The notes: generated by a model not told the origin, from the sequence alone. A stretch of DNA of 64,000 nt from Amaricoccus sp047275745 (GCF_047275745.1 NZ_JBKQWU010000006.1:61411-125410); one strand, 5' to 3'. Shown: positions 44,208-52,731, counted from the stretch's first letter. Numbers and translations: made by a program.

Positions 44208-44492
44208 GGCCGGGGTCGCGGCCAGGATCGGGATCGGTGTCGGGCCTGGGGCGCGGCGCGGCATTCCCGTGAGGCTGGCCCCCACTCTTCCCACGATTGT
44301 CATCGACCGCCGCGGGACGCGTCCGAGCCTGTTTTTGCGCGGTACTCCGCCGGCCCGGCTCGCTCGCTGGGCGATCGCCCGATGGTGAGGCGCTTGCTCA
44401 CTTGACTTGTGCGCGAGGCGCGGGAAACATTCTGCAACGCCTCGTGAACGGATCCCGGTCAACGGGCCGGCGGGTCGCAGGGAGGAAGTATC
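44208..44492 (+). other. 285-bp intergenic region after dxs
   Basis: No gene is seen up to the small ORF at 44493. A G-rich, irregularly repetitive stretch (44208-44260) follows the dxs stop. GGACGCGTCC at 44315-44324 is a 10-bp palindrome followed by a GTTTTT run, too compact for a confident terminator. A putative promoter lies at 44402-44430. Confidence 0.5.
44402..44430 (+). promoter_or_regulatory. Putative promoter for the small ORF and FAH-like gene
   Basis: TTGACT (44402-44407), 17-bp spacer, AAACAT (44425-44430). The -35 is good and the -10 poor. Transcription would start near 44437, giving a leader of about 55 nt before the small ORF. Confidence 0.4.
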
Positions 44493-44588
44493 ATGCATAT
44501 CCGTCCAGACCGCGCCGCGGCGCCCATGCTTCGTGATTTCGAACGCGGCACCTCCGCTCCCCCCGCCATGCTTGACCGGGGGGCATGA
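44493..44588 (+). CDS. 31-codon small ORF coupled to the FAH-like gene
   Basis: ATG 44493 is preceded by GGGAGGAAG (44479-44487), the best Shine-Dalgarno in the area. The peptide starts MHIRPDRAAAP and ends PPAMLDRGA. Its TGA overlaps the ATG at 44585 of the next gene (ATGA), which itself has poor SD spacing. It could be a real small protein or a leader ORF controlling translation of the downstream gene. No homology is recognised. Confidence 0.5.
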   Translation: MHIRPDRAAAPMLRDFERGTSAPPAMLDRGA

Positions 44589-45454
44589 GGATGAAGCTAG
44601 GCACGCTGCGTGACGGTACCTGCGACGGCCGGCTCGTCGTGATCGACACCGATGTGATCCACGCGACCGATGTGGGCCATGTCGCGCCGAGCCTGCTGCG
44701 CGCGCTCGAGGACTGGGACCGGGTTGCCCCGGAACTGGATCGCGTCGCGCGTGGTCTCGACGGCGGCGGGCAGCCGATGGAGCGGTTCCACGAGCGCGGG
44801 GCGCAATCGCCGCTGCCGCACGGGCCGCGGCTATTGGTCGCACGCGACCCGGCCGGTCCGGAGGATGCGACGCCGATGCTCAGGCCGATCACGGCGGACG
44901 GTTTCCTCGACCCGCGCGGTCCGCTGCCCGAAGCCTGCGAGGTCGCGGTCTCCCTCGCGGTCGCCGCCGGTCCGGTTCCGGCGGGCGTGAACCAGGCGGA
45001 GGCCGGCGAGACCATCCGGCTCGCGCTCCTGATGCTGACGCTGATCGGCCCGGATACCGAGGAGGGCATGGAGCCGATCTGCTTCGCGCCCGCGGCCGTG
45101 ACGCCCGACGCTCTCGACCATGAGGGCGAATGGGCGGTGGCGCCGCGTCTCACGATCAATGGCCAGGCCTTCGGTCCCGTGCAGCCGATCCGGCGGGACG
45201 GGTTCGCGGCGCTGATCGCGCGGGCGGCCGAGGCGGGCGCCGTCGAGGCGGGCAGCCTCATCGCCGGCCCGACGCTGATCCGCCGCCCGGTCGAGGCGGG
45301 CGACCAGATCCGCCTTGAGGCGCGCGAGCCGGGCGGCCGCTCGATCTTCGGCGCGATCGAACAGGAGATCGGCGGCGCGCTGCCGAGGCCGGCCATGGCG
45401 GGCGCTGGCATGGGGATCGGCATGGCGGCGCAGATGATGTGGGCGCCCTATTGA
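44585..45454 (+). CDS. Degenerate fumarylacetoacetate hydrolase-like protein
   Basis: 289-aa protein. The N-terminus MKLGTLRDGTCDGRLVVI and the later HVAPSLLRALEDWDRVAPEL follow the bacterial FAH-family N-terminal domain, and RLTINGQAFGP...FAALIARAAEAGAVEAGSLIAG the C-terminal one. The catalytic metal ligands look lost: where the family has an ExE, here is ACEVAV with only one Glu, and the NDVS/RD segment is replaced by LTLIGPDTEEG. Probably a non-catalytic paralogue. ATG 44585 overlaps the small-ORF stop; ATG 44591 is the alternative and matches the family start better. Confidence 0.75.
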   Translation: MRMKLGTLRDGTCDGRLVVIDTDVIHATDVGHVAPSLLRALEDWDRVAPELDRVARGLDGGGQPMERFHERGAQSPLPHGPRLLVARDPAGPEDATPMLRPITADGFLDPRGPLPEACEVAVSLAVAAGPVPAGVNQAEAGETIRLALLMLTLIGPDTEEGMEPICFAPAAVTPDALDHEGEWAVAPRLTINGQAFGPVQPIRRDGFAALIARAAEAGAVEAGSLIAGPTLIRRPVEAGDQIRLEAREPGGRSIFGAIEQEIGGALPRPAMAGAGMGIGMAAQMMWAPY

Positions 45455-45484
45455 GTCTTCGCATTTCCGCGAGCATCATGACGA

Positions 45485-45515
45485 CGACGTGCCCCGGTTT
45501 TCGGGGCACGCGCTT
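45485..45515 (+). terminator. Rho-independent terminator after the FAH-like gene
   Basis: A perfect 9-bp stem CGTGCCCCG / CGGGGCACG (45485-45493 and 45499-45507) with loop GTTTT, followed after CGC by TTTTT (45511-45515). It starts 30 bp after the upstream stop and lies before the DinB start, which argues against the earlier in-frame start for that gene. Confidence 0.8.
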
Positions 45516-45566
45516 TTTCAGGACCTGCCGCATCGACAGGATCACGGCGAAGGATGGGGTCGGGCG

Positions 45567-46112
45567 ATGGAGCCGAGCGGCGACCGGTTGATTGATCATT
45601 TCAGGCTGATGGCGCGCAACAATCACTGGGCGAACCAGCGGCTTCTCGACGCCTGCGTGAAGCTCGGCCGCGCCGGGTTCGACGCGCCCAGGGTCGGCTT
45701 CTTTCCGTCCCTGCGCGAGACGCTGACGCATGTCTATCTGATCGACCAGTACTATCGCGACGCGCTTGAGGAAGGCGGGGTTGGCCTTGCGATCTTCCGC
45801 CGGCCGCCGGTCTTCGAAGGGCCGGAGGATCTGCGGATCGCGCAGGCCGTTTCCGACCGCAAGCTGATCGCCTTCTGCGACGAGCTTTCGCCCGCCGACC
45901 TCGACTGGAGCGTGCTGACCGACCGGGGCGCCCAGGGCATGATCCCCGAGCGGGTCACCGCCCTGCTGGCACATCTCTTCCAGCATCAGATCCATCACCG
46001 CGGTCAGGCGCATGCGATGCTGGCTTCCACGCGCGTGCATCCGCCGCAACTCGACGAGTTCTTCCTCGACTATGACCGCGATCCGGCGGCGGAGCGGGCA
46101 CGCGCGGGCTGA
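45567..46112 (+). CDS. DinB/DfsB family protein
   Basis: 181-aa four-helix-bundle protein of the DinB superfamily, often metal-binding, with roles in thiol transfer or detoxification. Features: DHFRLMARNNHWANQRLLDAC at the N-terminus, LRETLTHVYLIDQYYRDALEEG with a conserved His, and LLAHLFQHQIHHRGQAHAML with the C-terminal HxxxHRGQ. These three His regions would form the metal site. Start taken at 45567, after the terminator. Confidence 0.9.
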   Translation: MEPSGDRLIDHFRLMARNNHWANQRLLDACVKLGRAGFDAPRVGFFPSLRETLTHVYLIDQYYRDALEEGGVGLAIFRRPPVFEGPEDLRIAQAVSDRKLIAFCDELSPADLDWSVLTDRGAQGMIPERVTALLAHLFQHQIHHRGQAHAMLASTRVHPPQLDEFFLDYDRDPAAERARAG

Positions 46113-46222
46113 AACCCGCCGTTCACGCAACCGGGGGTCTCCTGGCAGCGCGGTGCCGTGTACTAGTCTCGGCACCGATTCCAGACGCGTCCAGAACGCC
46201 CACCCGGAGCCCGAATACCCCG

Positions 46223-48535
46223 ATGCACCCGCTCGCCGCCCTTCTGCTTGCCCTGTTCTGCCTGCTTTCCCCGCCCGCGGCGCTGGCCCAGCAAGGCCCG
46301 GCGCCCGTCCAGAACGGGGCGGGTCAGGCGGAGACCACCGAAGCACCCCCGGAAGCCCTGTCGCCGTCCGACGCCGCGCGGCTGCTGGCCGATGTGATCT
46401 CGGACCCCGAGGCGCGCGCGGCGCTGGTCGAGGAATTGCGGACCCCCGAGCCGGCGCCCACCGATGAGCCGGCCGCCCAGGCCCCGGCCGAACCCGGCGC
46501 CGCCTCGGAGTCTGCTCCGGCGCCGGCGGAGACCACCGCCGCGCCGGCCCCCGGCGACACCGCGACACCCGCCGCGCCCGCGCCCGGGGAAGGCGAAGTC
46601 CCCGCAGCCGAGACGCCGAGCGTGGAGCAATCGATCACCGCCGCCGTCGCGACGCATACGCTCGGCTTCGCCGAGGCCGTGGCCGTGGGGGCGCGGACCT
46701 TCTGGGCCGAGGTCACCGATTTCGAGGGCATGCGCGCCCGGCTCGCCGCGGTGAACTGGCCGAGCGTTCAGGACGCGGTCGAGGCGGTCGGAATCGTCGT
46801 CGTGGTGACGCTCGGCATCTTCGCCGTCCTGCGCGTCGCCGCCCGGCGCCCGCGCGGGCGTTTCGGCGCCGCCGTCGCCCGCCGGGCGGCGGAACGGAAC
46901 TGGGTGCGGCGGCTGATCGCGGTGACGATCGCCCTGGTGATCGACATCGCGATCCTGCTGCTCGCCTGGACCGCCGGCTACGCCGTCGCCATCGCCGTCG
47001 GGGACGCCGGACGGATGGATCTGCGGCAAAGCCTGTTTCTCAACGCCTTCCTCGCCGTCGAACTCGTGAAGGCCGCGATGCGGCTGGTTCTGGCGCCGAA
47101 ACTGCCGACGCTCCGGTTCTGGGCGATGGGCGACGACCGCGCCCGCCGCCTCTACCGCGGCTCCGCCCGGATCACCGAGGTGCTCGGCTACGGCATGCTG
47201 CTCGCCGCGCCGGTGGCGCGCAGGGCGGTCTCCTGGAACTTCGGCGAGACCGTCGAGCGAACCGCGCTCCTGATCGCCGGTTGCGTCGCGATCGCGATCA
47301 TCCTGCGCAACCGGACCTCGGCGGCGTCCACGCTGATGGCGAAGGCGGCGCGCTATCCGGACGGGCTGCTCGGCATGGGGCTCGCGCTCCTCGCCCGTGT
47401 CTGGCACGTTCTGGCGATCGCCTATGTGCTGGCCGTGCTGCTGGTCTGGTCATCGCAACCCTTCGACTCCCTCGGATTCGTCGTCAAGGCGACGCTGCAT
47501 TCGGGGATCGCGATCCTGGTCGGCACGGTGCTCATGCTGGTCCTGACCCGCGTGATCACCGGGGGCATCAGGCTGCCCGAGCGGCTCGACCGCGCGATGC
47601 CGGCGCTGGGCGGGCGACTCAACACCTATGTGCCGGCCTTCCTCGCCGCCGGCCGGCTCCTGATCCTCGTCGCGGTCATCGGCGCGATCCTGCGCGCCTG
47701 GGACATATTCGACCTCGCCGCCTGGCTTACCGAGACCGAGATGGGCCGGCATGTGACCGAGGCCTTGGTCTCCGCGGGCGTGATCCTGCTCGCGGGCGCG
47801 GTCTTCTGGGTCGTCTCCTCGTCCTGGATCGAATTCCACATGATGCCGAGCGGCAACCGGGTCCCGACCGCCCGCGAGCAGACGCTGCTCGCGCTGCTGC
47901 GAAACGGCATCGCGGTCGCGGTCGCGGTGGTGACGCTCATGCTCGTGCTCTCGGCGATCGGGGTCAATATCGCGCCGCTCCTCGCCGGTGCCGGTGTCTT
48001 CGGCCTCGCCGTCGGCTTCGGCGCGCAGACGCTGGTGAAGGACATCATCACCGGGGCCTTCATCCAGCTCGAGAATGCGATGAACACGGGCGACACGGTG
48101 ACGGTCGGCGGCGTCACCGGCACGGTCGAGAGGCTTACGATCCGCTCGGTTTCGCTGCGCGATGCCTCGGGGACCTATCACCTGATCCCGTTCAGCTCGG
48201 TCACCGCGATCGCGAATTTCAGCAAGGACTTCGCCTATTACGTCGCCGAGGTGGTGATCGGCCGCGGCACGGATGTGGAGCGGGTGAAGGAGATCATGCA
48301 CCAGGCCTTCGACGAATTGCGCGCATCGCCCGCCGGCGCGCCGCTCGCCGGTCCGTTCGACATGCAGGGCGTCGCGAGCTTCACCGACGCGACCGCCACG
48401 GTCCAGGCGCGGATCATGACCCGGGCCGGCCGCCAATGGGCGGTCGGACGCGCCTATAACGAGTTCCTGACGCGCAAGCTCGACGCGGCGCGCATCTATG
48501 CCGAGCCCGCCGCCCCGGCGCCTGTTCCGGCCTGA
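46223..48535 (+). CDS. Large mechanosensitive ion channel, MscS family
   Basis: 770-aa multi-helix channel of the YbiO/MscM type. A signal peptide (1-22) is followed by a Pro/Ala/Glu-rich periplasmic linker (about 26-130), then roughly ten membrane helices. The MscS core has the pore helix GVFGLAVGFGAQTLVKDIITG and the beta domain ENAMNTGDTVTVGGVTGTVERLTIRS. The extended N-terminus sets it apart from plain MscS. It releases solutes under hypo-osmotic shock. Convergent with the ureohydrolase gene, 11 bp apart. Confidence 0.92.
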   Translation: MHPLAALLLALFCLLSPPAALAQQGPAPVQNGAGQAETTEAPPEALSPSDAARLLADVISDPEARAALVEELRTPEPAPTDEPAAQAPAEPGAASESAPAPAETTAAPAPGDTATPAAPAPGEGEVPAAETPSVEQSITAAVATHTLGFAEAVAVGARTFWAEVTDFEGMRARLAAVNWPSVQDAVEAVGIVVVVTLGIFAVLRVAARRPRGRFGAAVARRAAERNWVRRLIAVTIALVIDIAILLLAWTAGYAVAIAVGDAGRMDLRQSLFLNAFLAVELVKAAMRLVLAPKLPTLRFWAMGDDRARRLYRGSARITEVLGYGMLLAAPVARRAVSWNFGETVERTALLIAGCVAIAIILRNRTSAASTLMAKAARYPDGLLGMGLALLARVWHVLAIAYVLAVLLVWSSQPFDSLGFVVKATLHSGIAILVGTVLMLVLTRVITGGIRLPERLDRAMPALGGRLNTYVPAFLAAGRLLILVAVIGAILRAWDIFDLAAWLTETEMGRHVTEALVSAGVILLAGAVFWVVSSSWIEFHMMPSGNRVPTAREQTLLALLRNGIAVAVAVVTLMLVLSAIGVNIAPLLAGAGVFGLAVGFGAQTLVKDIITGAFIQLENAMNTGDTVTVGGVTGTVERLTIRSVSLRDASGTYHLIPFSSVTAIANFSKDFAYYVAEVVIGRGTDVERVKEIMHQAFDELRASPAGAPLAGPFDMQGVASFTDATATVQARIMTRAGRQWAVGRAYNEFLTRKLDAARIYAEPAAPAPVPA

Positions 48536-48546
48536 GACGCGGCGGT

Positions 48547-49602
48547 TTACCGCGCCTTCCGTACCGCGGGGCTCGCCACGACGAGGCTCAGGATCTCGAA
48601 CAGCATCTGCGCCCCGGCATGGGCGGTATTCGTCGTCGCATCGTATTGCGGCGCGACCTCGACCACGTCGCCGCCGACGATGTTGATCCCGTTCAGCCCG
48701 CGCAGGATCGCCTGAACCTCGCGCGTGGTCAGCCCGCCGATCTCGGGCGTGCCGGTGCCGGGCGCGAAGGCCGGATCGAGGCTGTCGATGTCGAAGGAAA
48801 CATAGGTCGGCCCGTCGCCGATCACGTCGCGGGCGCGTTCGACCACCGCGCGGGGGCCGATCTCGGCCACCTCCTCGGCGTTCAGCATGGTCATCCCGCT
48901 TTCCTCGGCGAATTCGTAGAGATAGCCGGAGGCTCCGCGCAGGCCGATCTGGATCACGCGCTCGGGGTCGAGCACACCGTCGAGCACGGCGTTGCGGAAG
49001 GGCGCGCCGTGGTTGAAACGCTCGCCGTCGAAAGGCCCGCCGGTGTCGGAATGGGCGTCGATATGGACGAGGCCGACCGGCCGCGCGCGCCCCACCGCCT
49101 TCAGGATCGGATGGGTCATCGAATGATCCCCGCCGACGGAGAGCGGGATCACGCCCTGCGCGACCATCGCGGAGATCCAGGCCTCGATCTCCGCGTGGCT
49201 CTGGTGGAGGCCGTAGCGGCCGGAGAAGGGCACGTCGCCCACGTCGGCGACCGCCAGATCGTAGATCGGCGCGCATTTGAGCACGTGGTTGTAGGGACCG
49301 ACCCGCTCGATCGTCCGGATCGCGCGGGGGCCAAACCGGGCGCCCGACCGGTTGCCGACGCCGAGATCCATCGGAACGCCGGTGATCGCGACGTCGAGGC
49401 CGGAGAAATCCGGGGCCGTCGGATCGACCTGCCTGAACGGGGCGGTGAGAAAGGTCGGCACGCCCACGAAGGGCGCCGGGCGCGCGCCGCGGCTGAAGAC
49501 CTTCGCCGCGACCTTCGCATAGACCGGATCGTACATCCGCCCGCCCGGATCATCTGCGTAGCGCGCGCGGAGCCGCGCGAGCTTCTCCTCGGTAAAGGCC
49601 AT
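48547..49602 (-). CDS. Agmatinase/guanidino-acid ureohydrolase family protein
   Basis: 351-aa binuclear Mn hydrolase of the arginase family. Metal ligands: H160 (GGDHS), D182, H184 and D186 (HIDAHSD), D271 and D273 (SFDIDSLDP), then GTGTPEIGGLT. Overall it resembles agmatinase and guanidinobutyrase/guanidinopropionase enzymes, which release urea. It lies with pyrimidine/beta-alanine genes and an NMT1-type importer rather than with polyamine genes. 3-Guanidinopropionase, yielding beta-alanine and urea, is one possible activity; agmatinase remains possible. Confidence 0.88.
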   Translation of the reverse strand: MAFTEEKLARLRARYADDPGGRMYDPVYAKVAAKVFSRGARPAPFVGVPTFLTAPFRQVDPTAPDFSGLDVAITGVPMDLGVGNRSGARFGPRAIRTIERVGPYNHVLKCAPIYDLAVADVGDVPFSGRYGLHQSHAEIEAWISAMVAQGVIPLSVGGDHSMTHPILKAVGRARPVGLVHIDAHSDTGGPFDGERFNHGAPFRNAVLDGVLDPERVIQIGLRGASGYLYEFAEESGMTMLNAEEVAEIGPRAVVERARDVIGDGPTYVSFDIDSLDPAFAPGTGTPEIGGLTTREVQAILRGLNGINIVGGDVVEVAPQYDATTNTAHAGAQMLFEILSLVVASPAVRKAR

Positions 49603-49620
49603 CGCCTCCCTCCCCGTCCC

Positions 49621-49821
49621 TCGTCCCGGCGACCCGTCGCGGGGCCGGCCTGTGCTACCTGGCCAGCGCCTTGTCGGTCACCGCGTGGGTCCAGGCCCCT
49701 TCCGGCGCCTTGGTGATGACNTCGTCCCGGCGACCCGTCGCGGGGCCGGCCTGTGCTACCTGGCCAGCGCCTTGTCGGTCACCGCGTGGGTCCAGGCCCC
49801 TTCCGGCGCCTTGGTGATGAC
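49621..49821. repeat. Exact 100-bp direct duplication separated by one N
   Basis: Bases 49621-49720 and 49722-49821 are identical and flank a single n at 49721. This is what results when two contigs whose ends overlap by 100 bp are joined without merging. The 3' end and stop of the binding-protein gene occur twice; collapsing the copies leaves about 50 bp between the ureohydrolase start and that stop. Probably an assembly artefact, not biology. Confidence 0.9.
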
Positions 49822-50802
49822 GGGATCGGAGCCGGCCGTCAGAAGCGTCTCGACCGTGCGCTCGTAATCCGCCGGGTCGAGCGTGCCATCGGATTCGGCG
49901 GTCAGCTTCGCGACCTCGCCCATCATGCGGACCTGATGCGTCTCGGTCTGCGCGCCGGTCGCATCATTGTCGAGAACGATCTCCGCCGCCTCCTGCTGGT
50001 TCTCCTCGGCGTATTTCCAGCCCTTCATGCTCGCGCGCACGAACTTGGCCATGGTCTCGACGAAGGCCGGGTCCTTCAGGTTCTCCTCCAGGACATAGAG
50101 TCCGTCCTCCAGCGTCGCGACACCCTCATCGTTGTAGTTGAAAACGGTGAGTTCCTCCGGGGTCAGCCCGCCGTCGATGACCTGCCAGTACTCGTTATAG
50201 GTCATCGTCGAGATGCAGGCCGCCTGTTTCTGCAGCAGCGGATCGACGTTGAAGCCTTGCTTCAGCACCGTCACGCCCTCGGCGCCCCCGTCCGTCGAAT
50301 AGCCGAGCTTCGACATCCAGCTCAGGAACGGATATTCGTTGCCGCCGAACCAGACGCCGAGGGTCTGGCCGGGGAAGTTCCCGGTCGAAGTGACGCCGGA
50401 ATCGTTCCGGCAGGTCAGCATCATCCCCGACCGCTTGAACGGCTGCGCGATATTGACCAGCGCCAGACCCTTCTCGCGCGCGGCGAGCGCCGAGGGCATC
50501 CAGTCGACGATCACATCCGCGCCGCCGCCCGCCAGCACCTGCGCGGGCGCGATGTCGGGGCCGCCCGGGTTCACCGTCACGTCGAGCCCCTCTTCCTCGT
50601 AGAACCCCTTGTCGAGCGCGACGTAGTAGCCCGCGAACTGCGCCTGCGTGACCCATTTGAGCTGCAGCGTCACCTCCTGCGCCTGCGCGGCGGCGGCGAG
50701 CAGAACGGCGGCCGAGGCGGAGGCGAGCAAAGTGGCGGTCGAGGCGGAGGCGAGCAAAGTGGCTGTCGAGGCTCCGGCGAAGGCGGCGATCCGTGTCATC
50801 AT
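49756..50802 (-). CDS. NMT1/THI5-like ABC transporter substrate-binding protein
   Basis: 348-aa periplasmic binding protein. The mature part starts QEVTLQLKWVTQAQFAGYYV and continues GFYEEEGLDVTVNPGGPDI, the signature of the THI5/NMT1 family, which binds pyrimidine-like and other small heterocycles. It is the likely receptor for the permeases upstream and probably takes up a pyrimidine derivative, judging by context. The signal peptide is unusual: its hydrophobic core is a repeat of ASTATLLAS. ATG 50802 has AGGAG 11 bases upstream. The stop lies in the duplicated 100-bp block. Confidence 0.88.
   Translation of the reverse strand: MMTRIAAFAGASTATLLASASTATLLASASAAVLLAAAAQAQEVTLQLKWVTQAQFAGYYVALDKGFYEEEGLDVTVNPGGPDIAPAQVLAGGGADVIVDWMPSALAAREKGLALVNIAQPFKRSGMMLTCRNDSGVTSTGNFPGQTLGVWFGGNEYPFLSWMSKLGYSTDGGAEGVTVLKQGFNVDPLLQKQAACISTMTYNEYWQVIDGGLTPEELTVFNYNDEGVATLEDGLYVLEENLKDPAFVETMAKFVRASMKGWKYAEENQQEAAEIVLDNDATGAQTETHQVRMMGEVAKLTAESDGTLDPADYERTVETLLTAGSDPVITKAPEGAWTHAVTDKALAR
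50703..50783 (-). repeat. 27-bp in-frame repeat within a signal-peptide coding region
   Basis: The segment encodes ASTATLLAS twice, then the diverged ASAAVLLAA, a 9-residue/27-bp period. In DNA the unit GCGAGCAAAGTGGC is seen twice on the plus strand near 50727 and 50754. It duplicates the h-region of the signal peptide. Confidence 0.75.
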
Positions 50803-50953
50803 CTTGGCTTTAACTCCTTGGTTGGGCCACGGGGCCGCGGGAATGGCGGCCCCGGAGGCGCCGGCCCTGAGAGCGGGCTCACGGAGGATCAAACCGGTGC
50901 CCGCGCGGTTTTTCAAGCCACATAAACGTTTCCATCAGGCCATTCTGCCGCAT

Positions 50954-51793
50954 TCACCGCCGCTGCGACGGATGCCAGAAGGTTGACCAGCGTTCGAGGA
51001 ACGCGATCAGCCCGTAGAAGACCGAACCGACGATCGCCGCGACCGCGATCTCGGCCCAGACCATGTCGAGCGCCAGCCGCCCGACCTCCGCCGAGATGCG
51101 GAACCCCATGCCGCGTGTGGGCGAGCCGAAAAACTCCGCGACGATGGCGCCGATCAGCGCGAGCGTGGCGCAGATCTTCAGCCCGTTGAAGATGAACGGC
51201 GCCGCCGCCGGCAGGCGCAGGTTCCAGAGCACCTCGGCGTGGCTCGCCGCGTAGGTCCGCATCAGGTCGCGCTCCATCGGCCCCGACGCCTGGAGGCCCT
51301 GGACCGTGTTCACGAGCATCGGGAAGAAGACCATCAGCACGACCACCGCCGCCTTCGACTGCCAGTCGAAGCCGAACCACATCACCATGATCGGCGCCAT
51401 GCCGACGATCGGCAGCGCCGAGGCGAAATTGCCGATGGGAAGCAGGCCCCGGCGCAGGAAGTCGTAGCGATCAACCACGAGCCCGGTCAGGAAAGCCGCG
51501 CCGCAGCCGATGGCATAACCGCTGAGCGCGCCCTTGAAGAAGGTCTGGATCACATCCTCGCGCAGGATGGGCCCGCTCGACACCATCCGCGCGAGGATCG
51601 CGCTCGGCGCCGGCAGCAGCACCGGCGAGATCGCGAGGCCGCGCACGATGAACTCCCAGAAGAGCAGCAGCGAGACCCCGAAGACGATCGGCGGCCCTAC
51701 CCGCCCGACCCGCCCCACCCCGCGCGCGAGCCGCGTGTTGAGCGCCCAGCCGCCGAGCCAGACGGCGAAGGCGGCGATGACCCACGGGTTCAT
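50954..51793 (-). CDS. ABC transporter permease (SsuC/TauC/ThiX type)
   Basis: 279-aa permease, six or so helices. The EAA loop is around TYAASHAEVLWNLRLPAAAPFIFNGLKIC. GNFASALPIVGMAPIMVMWFG is typical of the family. ATG 51793 overlaps the stop of the other permease gene (ATGA). A longer open frame upstream is the shadow of that gene. Followed by the binding-protein gene after 151 bp. Confidence 0.88.
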   Translation of the reverse strand: MNPWVIAAFAVWLGGWALNTRLARGVGRVGRVGPPIVFGVSLLLFWEFIVRGLAISPVLLPAPSAILARMVSSGPILREDVIQTFFKGALSGYAIGCGAAFLTGLVVDRYDFLRRGLLPIGNFASALPIVGMAPIMVMWFGFDWQSKAAVVVLMVFFPMLVNTVQGLQASGPMERDLMRTYAASHAEVLWNLRLPAAAPFIFNGLKICATLALIGAIVAEFFGSPTRGMGFRISAEVGRLALDMVWAEIAVAAIVGSVFYGLIAFLERWSTFWHPSQRR

Positions 51794-52731
51794 CGCGCCC
51801 CCTCCGGCCTCGCCCCCATCGCGCGGGCGACGAGGCGCTCGACAAGGCCGATGGCCGCGATCAGGAGCGAGGCGAGCAGCGCCGCCATGAAGAGCGCCGA
51901 CCAGATCTGCACGGTCTGGCCGTAGTAGCTGCCCGAGAGCATCCGCGCGCCGAGACCCGCGACCGCGCCGGTCGGAAGTTCGCCGATGATCGCGCCGACG
52001 AGGCTCGCCGCCGCGGCGATCTTCAGCGAGGCGAAGAGGTACGGCACCGAGGCGGGCCAGCGCAGCGCGCGGAAGGTCTGGCCCGCCGTCGCATTCCAGG
52101 TCCGCATCTGGTCGAGCAGCATCTGATCGGGCGAGCGGAAGCCCTTCACCATGCCGACGACGACCGGGAAGAAGGAAAGATACATCGAGATCAGCGCCTT
52201 CGGCAGCAATCCTGTTACACCGATCGAATTCAGCACCACGATGATCATCGGCGCGATGGCGAGGATCGGGATCGTCTGGCTCGCGATGACCCAGGGCATG
52301 ACGCTCGCATCCATGGTCCGGTCGCGCACGATGCCGATGGCGAGCAGGACGCCGAGCGCGGCGCCGAGGGCGAAGCCGGTCAGGGTCGCGGCGAGCGTGA
52401 TCCAGGAATGATAGACCAGGCTCCGCTTCGAGGTCGGCCGCGTCTCGACGGTGGTCTTCCAGACCTCGGCGACGATCTGGTCGGGAGCGGGAAGCCGCGG
52501 CCGTTCCTGCGTCAGCGTCGCCTCGACGAGCGCGAGCCCCGAGAGCGGCGCCCCCGCCCGCTCGGCCGCGTCCCGCGCCATCGGCGCGTTGAGCGCGATC
52601 GCGGCGATGTACCAGACCGCCAGCAGCACGGCGAGCACGGTCAGGATCGGGACGGCGGAACCGCGCGCGCTCACGAGCCACCCCGCGCCAGGGCGCCCGG
52701 CCCGCCCCGGACCCCGCTCCGCCATTGCCAT
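51790..52731 (-). CDS. ABC transporter permease (SsuC/TauC/ThiX type)
   Basis: 313-aa permease with one extra N-terminal helix compared with its partner. Features: HSWITLAATLTGFALGAALG, IASQTIPILAIAPMIIVVLN, and EAA-type loop MRTWNATAGQTFRALRWPASVP. First gene of the transport operon permease-permease-binding protein. The ATPase subunit is not next to it but 1 kb upstream, cotranscribed with the dihydropyrimidinase gene. Confidence 0.88.
   Translation of the reverse strand: MAMAERGPGRAGRPGAGWLVSARGSAVPILTVLAVLLAVWYIAAIALNAPMARDAAERAGAPLSGLALVEATLTQERPRLPAPDQIVAEVWKTTVETRPTSKRSLVYHSWITLAATLTGFALGAALGVLLAIGIVRDRTMDASVMPWVIASQTIPILAIAPMIIVVLNSIGVTGLLPKALISMYLSFFPVVVGMVKGFRSPDQMLLDQMRTWNATAGQTFRALRWPASVPYLFASLKIAAAASLVGAIIGELPTGAVAGLGARMLSGSYYGQTVQIWSALFMAALLASLLIAAIGLVERLVARAMGARPEGAR

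Noticed and set aside
44315..44336. GGACGCGTCC plus T-run after dxs as a terminator
   Set aside because: The palindrome is too short to form a stable stem with a loop; a spacer also separates it from the T-run.
41694..44843. A 1049-codon minus-strand open frame over ispA and dxs
   Set aside because: It runs antisense to two textbook enzymes and has shadow-type composition.
49621..49821. The 100-bp direct repeat as a recombination site or gene duplication
   Set aside because: Perfect identity of exactly 100 bp around a single N points to an assembly join.
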